From Chimonanthus salicifolius (Eukaryota; Streptophyta; Magnoliopsida; Laurales; Calycanthaceae): a stretch of 64,000 bases of DNA. The stretch covers positions 66,995,449 to 67,059,448 of the forward strand of contig CM023539.1 in assembly GCA_013350335.1 (NCBI GenBank). The letters are read 5' to 3'. This document shows, in pieces, positions 58,640 through 64,000 of the stretch (position 1 is the first letter of the stretch; every line of letters begins with the position of its first letter). The notes beneath the pieces are model-generated. The model worked only from the letters and a program-made list of their open reading frames with translations. It was not told the origin of the DNA and did not search any database. The position numbers and the translations under genes were made by a program.

Positions 58640-58960
58640 AGCTCGTCCATCTCCATTTTTGTAACTCCAAACAAGCCTGCTTCCCCTGGGAAGCAGAGGA
58701 AGCCCCATCAAAATTAAGATGGACCTTGTTAGCTTTAGGATGCTTCCAAAGGATTAGGCTAGAGATTTTTATTGTAATAGTTTTGTTCATCCATTCATTA
58801 AATGCAGCATTGGCTTTCTGGGTTACATCATTTGCATTATATTATTTGCCTTCAAAGATTAGTTTGCATTATATTCATCCAGTCCTTCTATCCATAGGAG
58901 CCTTCTTATAACTTGGGAGGAAAAATTGACTCCAAAGCAGGGGTAAAGAAAAAGGGTATG
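58640..58960 (-). mobile_element. Short LINE fragment (RNase H start)
   Basis: The minus frame reads NEWMNKTITIKISSLILWK and then HLNFDGASSASQGK, the usual entry into the RNase H domain of plant L1 ORF2. Nothing else of the element is recognisable. Confidence 0.5.
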
Positions 58961-59037
58961 GGTCATAAATTTCTCTCTCTTTTATCGTTTTTTACTAAAA
59001 ATGGTCGATATCGGTCGATATTATAATATCGACCTAT

Positions 59038-59104
59038 TTGATGCGGTCGAGATATCGGCATATCGGCTGAATATCGGCATATCGGCTGAATATCGGCCGA
59101 TACC
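59038..59104. repeat. GATATCGGC/GAATATCGGC short repeat cluster
   Basis: The motif ATATCGGCATATCGGCTGA occurs twice in tandem and is followed by ATATCGGCCGATAC, a near-palindrome. GGTCGATATCGGTCGATATTATAATATCGACC (read from about 59002, in parts) is also inverted. The cluster may be the end of an eroded TIR element. Confidence 0.6.
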
Positions 59105-59109
59105 CTGCT

Positions 59110-59997
59110 CCAAAGGGCTTGCCTATCTTTTTCCCACGGTTGTTTATGATTGATGTAGATCTAGAACGAAATAAGGAATCTTTTTCATGCCTCTGTGAGC
59201 CTCCCTCACCAGAGGAACAAGTGTTCATGGGTTTCTTTGTCTGCAAGCAAACGTGGCAATCAGAATAGATGTTCACGCCTCTCTTAACTAAGACATCTTT
59301 AATAGGGTGTGAAGTTTTGAGAATTTCTATAAGAAATATTGGAGTTTCAATGTGATTAGGGTCGGTTCTAGCTATAAGCGACGTAGGCCGCCATCTCGAC
59401 CCCCAAATTTAAGTCTAAAAAATAATCTACAGTAGGGTCCCTGAGATTTTAGGACCTCTACAGTAGAGTTCCATCTTAACAATTTTGCTTAGGACTCTGA
59501 GGTTTTATGGTATCTCAGGGCCGACACTGAGTGGGATAGATAGCTTCCAAATAGCAGTCTACTGTAGACGTGAGAAATAAGTAAATGTTATCTTTATATA
59601 AATACTTTTAAATATTTGATTCCACTTGGCGGTGCAACTTAAATAAGTCAATTTTCCATCTTAACAAGGAAATGTGTTAGAAACCCTCGAAGAGCTCATA
59701 TGCTATGTGAGTCTTTTTCTTCAATAGTTGGAATGTTCTTTCCCTATGTCATGGAAAAATCTAACATACTTTTGGAACTTTAATTGTCATATGACACAAT
59801 TAACTCTATAAAAATAAAATGGATAAATTTTTATTTAGATAATATGGGTATTTCAATCTCACATTGAAGGTGTGACTAATCCAAAGATACATGAGACTAC
59901 TATCAAAGTGAATAGATGAATTAAATTGGGTTTCTTGCAATCTAGACCAATGTTTTAAAACTCAGATCGAGCCGCGGTTGAATGGTGACCGTCTTTA
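59110..59997. other. Spacer, no gene
   Basis: Short frames only. Nothing recognisable apart from a CCAATGTTTTAAAACTCAGATCGAGCC block at about 59945, which resembles a common MITE end. Confidence 0.4.
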
Positions 59998-60114
59998 TTG
60001 CGGGTTGGTTTGATTGAAATATCGTCAAAGCTGAAAAAGCTCCAAAGGAGTACCATTCCCAGCAGAATCTCTTGGACTATCCTCGTCCCTGCAGGCCTGA
60101 GACCTTTCCTCTTC

Positions 60115-60360
60115 TCCTTTCATCGTCTCTGGCCCTCTGCCTTTCATCGTCTGTGCCAGTGTGCCTCCTTTCATCGTATTTTTGTATCGCCTTTCATTGT
60201 TTCTACCGGCCTGAAGAGTCGAAGACAAAGATACTGTTGCCATACCATACTCAGACTCGTCTCAGGCTTTCATCGTCCCTACTGGCCTGAGACCAATCTT
60301 TGCTGCCTTTCCTCTTCCTCCTTTCATCGGCCTTTCATCGTCTCTGCCTTTCCTCCCACA
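60115..60360. repeat. CTTTCATCGTC-rich short repeat region
   Basis: The motif CTTTCATCG or CTTTCATTG occurs seven times in about 240 bp, with GGCCTGAGACC also repeated. It opens a 224-codon plus-strand frame (59998-60672) of serine-, phenylalanine- and histidine-rich text with no domain. I treat that frame as a product of the repeat. Confidence 0.6.
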
Positions 60361-60479
60361 AACCCATACTCATTTTTTTTTAATGATTTCAAAAAAATAA
60401 AAAATAAATTCAATCCCCTGCCTTTCCTCCCATTCGCAGAGTATTATCATGCAAACCACTGGAAACATCATACTATATA

Positions 60480-60725
60480 TGGTAAAAATATGGAATTGAT
60501 CTCATTTCATTCTTCTCCTATTTTGTCCAACGACACATCTTTGCACTTGTTCAACCTTTTAAAGCACTTATTTGGACATACTTTTCCTATGATATCGGTT
60601 GCCTTTCATGCTCAAAACTTCTTTACATTAAAAGTTTTAGATAGCTTTTCATCAACTTGTCAATCCTGTTAAAATCTTGATTAAAAATTTGTAAGTCATC
60701 AACATAAAGCACTAATATGAACATA
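60480..60725 (-). pseudogene. Tiny Copia reverse-transcriptase fragment
   Basis: On the minus strand the text reads FILVLYVDDLQIFNQDFN. LYVDD is the catalytic box of Copia reverse transcriptase and the residues around it fit. After one frame change the next residues (KLSKTFNVKKF) follow as expected. Beyond that the match is weak. No other part of the element is present. Confidence 0.5.
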
Positions 60726-61215
60726 ATGGTTCATATCTTCCTGTTTATATTTAGGGGTGTTCATTTGCCCGAGGGCGACTTAAATAAATGGGATTAAGGT
60801 TTTCACCGACGGGCCAAGCTCGATGAACCTTGCCGGCCTTTTAGGTCTGTATATTATTTTATTATTTTTTTTGTCTTATAACGTGAAAATATAATTGTAC
60901 AATTTTAAAGAATATTTAAAATTGATCATCTTTTAAAATTTTATCTCAAAAATCTATTTTTAACCACTCGATTTTTTAATGGTCAAAATCACCACATGTC
61001 ATCTTTTTAAGGACATTCACCAACTTTGACTATCAAGATCATGCAGCTAGAAATTTAGTTTTAGACTCAAAGTTTAAGAAATTATAGATATTTACATATA
61101 ATTTCAATTTGTACAGCTAGATTTTCAATTAAAACACAATTTTTAAAAAGAAATTGTGCTAGGTGCAAAATAATCAAACTTTAAACAGCAGGCTCATGCT
61201 TTTGGGGCAACATGC
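60726..61215. other. AT-rich spacer
   Basis: No gene or defined repeat is visible. Confidence 0.4.
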
Positions 61216-61216
61216 C

Positions 61217-61217
<1 letters not shown>

Positions 61218-61285
<68 letters not shown>

Positions 61286-61458
61286 TATATATATATATAT
61301 ATATATATAGATATATATATATATATATATATATAGATATATATATACACATACACATATACATATACATATATATATATATATATATATACATATATAT
61401 ATACACATACACATATACATATACATACATATATATATATATACACATACACATATAC

Positions 61459-61497
<39 letters not shown>

Positions 61498-61543
61498 TAT
61501 ATACACATACACATATACATATACATACATATATATATATATG
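61218..61543. repeat. (TA)n / (TATACACA)n compound microsatellite
   Basis: TA dinucleotides with regular GA interruptions, then at least three blocks of ATATACACATACACATATAC separated by further TA runs. Long frames translated through it (alternating Y, I and M residues) are artefacts. Confidence 0.95.
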
Positions 61544-62990
61544 CGTCTTACTTGAGGTATATCGAAGTAGGGCCCTAAGCATTGGTTGTTTAGAAATGTC
61601 TTAGCTTGCATAAGATGCCTATAAAAATCATAAAATAAACTAAGGCTATGTAGAAAGTTTCCCAACTTTCATAGTCTGGAATTTTGATTCAAGAACTATC
61701 TAAATTTGATAGTACTAGAGTTAATATCCTTGAATTTGGATCTTGAAAAAGTCTTAAGTCGAGAAATTTATTGAACTTAGAGCTACTCCAAACTAGGGCC
61801 TAATATATACAAATAGTTTTTAATAACAAACTTGTAATCTTCATCTTAGCAATACATTTTCCATTGAGGCTTTACAACAAGACTCAAATCCCAACTAATC
61901 TTAGATGTCAGTTCCATTCCATTTTGCCCAGAAAAACTCGAACATTTTGGATCTAGCTGAAAAATGGAACGGAATAGGTCTAGCTCCAGTACCGGGTTCC
62001 ATTATGGACTGTTCCAGCCAAAACCACTTGTCCCTACCCATTCCTCTCTACAAATTTTATTTTATTTTTAATTTTTTTTTAATACACATAAAATCCAACG
62101 TACAACTAAAATATAGAATTCATGGGATACAATTACTAAACATTTGATCCTAAAATGAAATATGAAGCCACTTGATCTTAATGGTCAAACTGAGCAGACA
62201 TTCTTAATTCAAGTAAGCCTGGTGAATTTGACTGGTAAGATCAAAAGGCTAGAAATTGAATGTTGGACTGAAATTTGGTCCAATTGTACTTTATTGAGTT
62301 ATTTTCAATTCATATGGTTTATTTTTAATGCGTACAATGAAACTTTGAGAAAAAAAAATTGAAATAGACCCGATGTGTCTATGTGTTATAAGCTTGACCT
62401 TTAATTTTGAATAAAATGAGTATTCAAGTGTAATTCTTTGATGTTTTTGTCTAATTCAATTTTTAATTGATTCTTATTAGATTAAAAATTCAAACACTCT
62501 TGAATTAGTATTTGATAATTACACTATTATGAATTGAGATTACAAACATAAGTAGTTATGTAATGACAATTTATATTTTCATTTATGTAGATTAGTTTGA
62601 ATCGATGAAAAAAATCAATTTGGATATACTTATAATTTTTAATATTGTCTTCATATCCTTTATATTTTTTGACTTTTTAAAATTTATGTTGTCTTTTCTA
62701 AAACGAAAGACTGAAATAATCGAACGTCGAAACATTCCGTTATAGAGATAAAACCAAACTATGTTTCAAAACGAACCTAACAACTATTCAACTACTCACC
62801 ACTTGCACCCACACTCTGCCGAGAAGGTTTTGGTGCTTCTGCTTTCATACTCTTCAATATCACACTACACAATTAAAACAAAACTCCATACCCCAAAAAG
62901 TCTGGAGAATCTTATGCTCACACTTTTCAAACCTTCCTAAGTGGGATTGAAGAGTCGTCCTCCATACTACATGAAGCTAGTCAATACATC
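61544..62990. other. Spacer, no gene
   Basis: AT-rich sequence with only short frames. No domain, RNA gene or paired repeat is recognisable. Confidence 0.4.
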
Positions 62991-62993
62991 CCA

Positions 62994-63202
62994 TGTTGAA
63001 TATAATTAGAATTTTAGAATATAGAATTATTATGTGATTAGGTTTCTATATTTGGGTTTATCTCTAAGAAGAGATGTATTTGGTTTAGACTTATGTTAAC
63101 AGTTTCAGTATGATTGTGATAGCCTTAGGGTCGGCTAGAGGCTATTACAAATACATCTAATAGCTTAGAGTTGAATACAATAAAATTTATTTATTTTTTA
63201 CA
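62994..63202 (+). mobile_element. 5' LTR of a Copia-type element
   Basis: A 209-bp sequence begins TGTTGAATATAATTAG and ends TTATTTTTTACA. It is directly followed by a tRNA-iMet-type primer-binding site, TGGTATCAGCC (63203-63213). A short LTR with these ends and this site immediately after it is typical of plant Ty1/Copia elements. The second LTR lies outside the window. Confidence 0.8.
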
Positions 63203-64000
63203 TGGTATCAGCCAAAATAGATCCTATTGAGTGATCCTTCACTAAACAAGCCTTTTCTTCTCTCCCTCTGCTGGAAGAGATATATCGGCAGAGGGAGGGA
63301 AGGATATCCGCATCAAGACTTTCCCGCGTATTTGCATTATCCCGTCTGGATATGTCATGTTTACCAGGCAACTTGGGTTTGCCTTCTTGGAGTCTCTTGT
63401 ACGACAACTGAAAGAAGAGAGCATATCTTCCTGCGTTTTACTCCATCAACCATCCAACCTCTCTCCACAAGGGGTCTTGTTCAACAGATTTGCCCTCAAA
63501 AAGTCTAGATTTGTCCTCTTTTCTCTTTAACAAGTGCCTCTGAGCAGTAGTAAAGTATCCCCCAGATCTTTATTTTTTCTGCTGTTTCCATCTCTGTTAG
63601 AAAACAGACCATGATATCCTTGCAACCCTCTTGTTGTTGTTATTCATTGCACCTCCAGACGTGCATCTCAACATCCTTAGATCTGGTTCTCATCACCAAC
63701 TAATGGCGAAATACAGATCTGGACGGAGAAGATTGAAGAACATATCTGTTATTTATTCCCGCACGCTTCTGCTTCAATGTTGCTGCTCGGATCTTCCACA
63801 TCTGAAGCTTCTCCGTTTGCAGAAATTGCATCTCCTTTGGCGACGATACTCGCCGTTCTGCTCAAGTCATTCCGACCTATGGCAAATCTGCTGCACCCCT
63901 GTACCGTTGTTTCAGATCATATCTGAACCCCGCTGCCTAGAACTCCATTGCCAAAAAAAAAATAATACAACTTTTTGATGGGTTCCAATCATTTTTTATC
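63203..64000 (+). mobile_element. Leader of the Copia-type element, cut by the window edge
   Basis: The sequence after the primer-binding site has no gag motif yet. It contains frames at 63227-63508 and 63631-63978 without domains. Copia leaders of this length are common, so gag would be expected shortly after the window end. Confidence 0.55.

Noticed and set aside
59998..60672. A 224-residue plus-strand protein
   Set aside because: It runs through a short CTTTCATCG repeat and then through the reverse strand of a Copia reverse-transcriptase remnant. It has no domain.
61181..61665. Three long minus-strand frames of 110-148 residues
   Set aside because: They translate a TA/CA microsatellite and consist almost only of Y, I, M, C and V in alternating patterns.

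Overview
The window is nuclear DNA from a flowering plant. It is AT-rich, most open frames are short and broken, and nearly all of it can be assigned to plant transposable elements. I support only two ordinary protein-coding genes. Both are on the minus strand, and neither has bacterial-style signals or operon neighbours. The species cannot be named from the sequence alone.

Gene 1 is a plant sulfiredoxin of 124 residues in five exons, running from the start codon at 20542 down to the stop at 5682. Its coding sequence is only 375 bases, but intron 2 (6244-19940) is about 13.7 kb. That intron holds a miniature LTR element (TRIM), two opposed LINE bodies, a SINE and a MITE nested in the larger LINE, a roughly 570-bp foreign insert in the same LINE, and an 882-bp MULE-like element. 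Gene 2 is an intronless ornithine-decarboxylase-like gene (54417-55697). Its frame is intact at full length, but the PLP-binding lysine and several cofactor-side residues are replaced, so it looks like a pseudoenzyme.

Layout: 1-3300 is AT-rich with no gene. 3311-5135 is a LINE 3' part. 5682-20542 is the sulfiredoxin gene, and 20977-21892 is a TIR element in its upstream region. 22800-25765 is a broken hAT transposase. 25928-35190 is a mosaic of LTR remnants, one solo LTR, a Copia gag-pol fragment and a LINE fragment. 35544-40983 is a MULE split by a solo LTR. 42291-52617 is a run of three solo LTRs and a second TRIM. 53421-57745 holds MITEs, the decarboxylase-like gene and a 155-bp minisatellite. 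The rest is LINE and Copia debris, microsatellites, and the 5' end of a Copia-type element that leaves the window at 64000.

The most useful result is the set of exact insertion boundaries. Five solo LTRs have TG...CA ends and perfect 5-bp target duplications. Two TRIMs, a SINE, several MITEs and a MULE also have matching duplications, so much of the insertion order can be read directly. The candidate for new biology is the decarboxylase-like protein: it keeps the substrate-side residues of ornithine decarboxylase but has lost the cofactor lysine.
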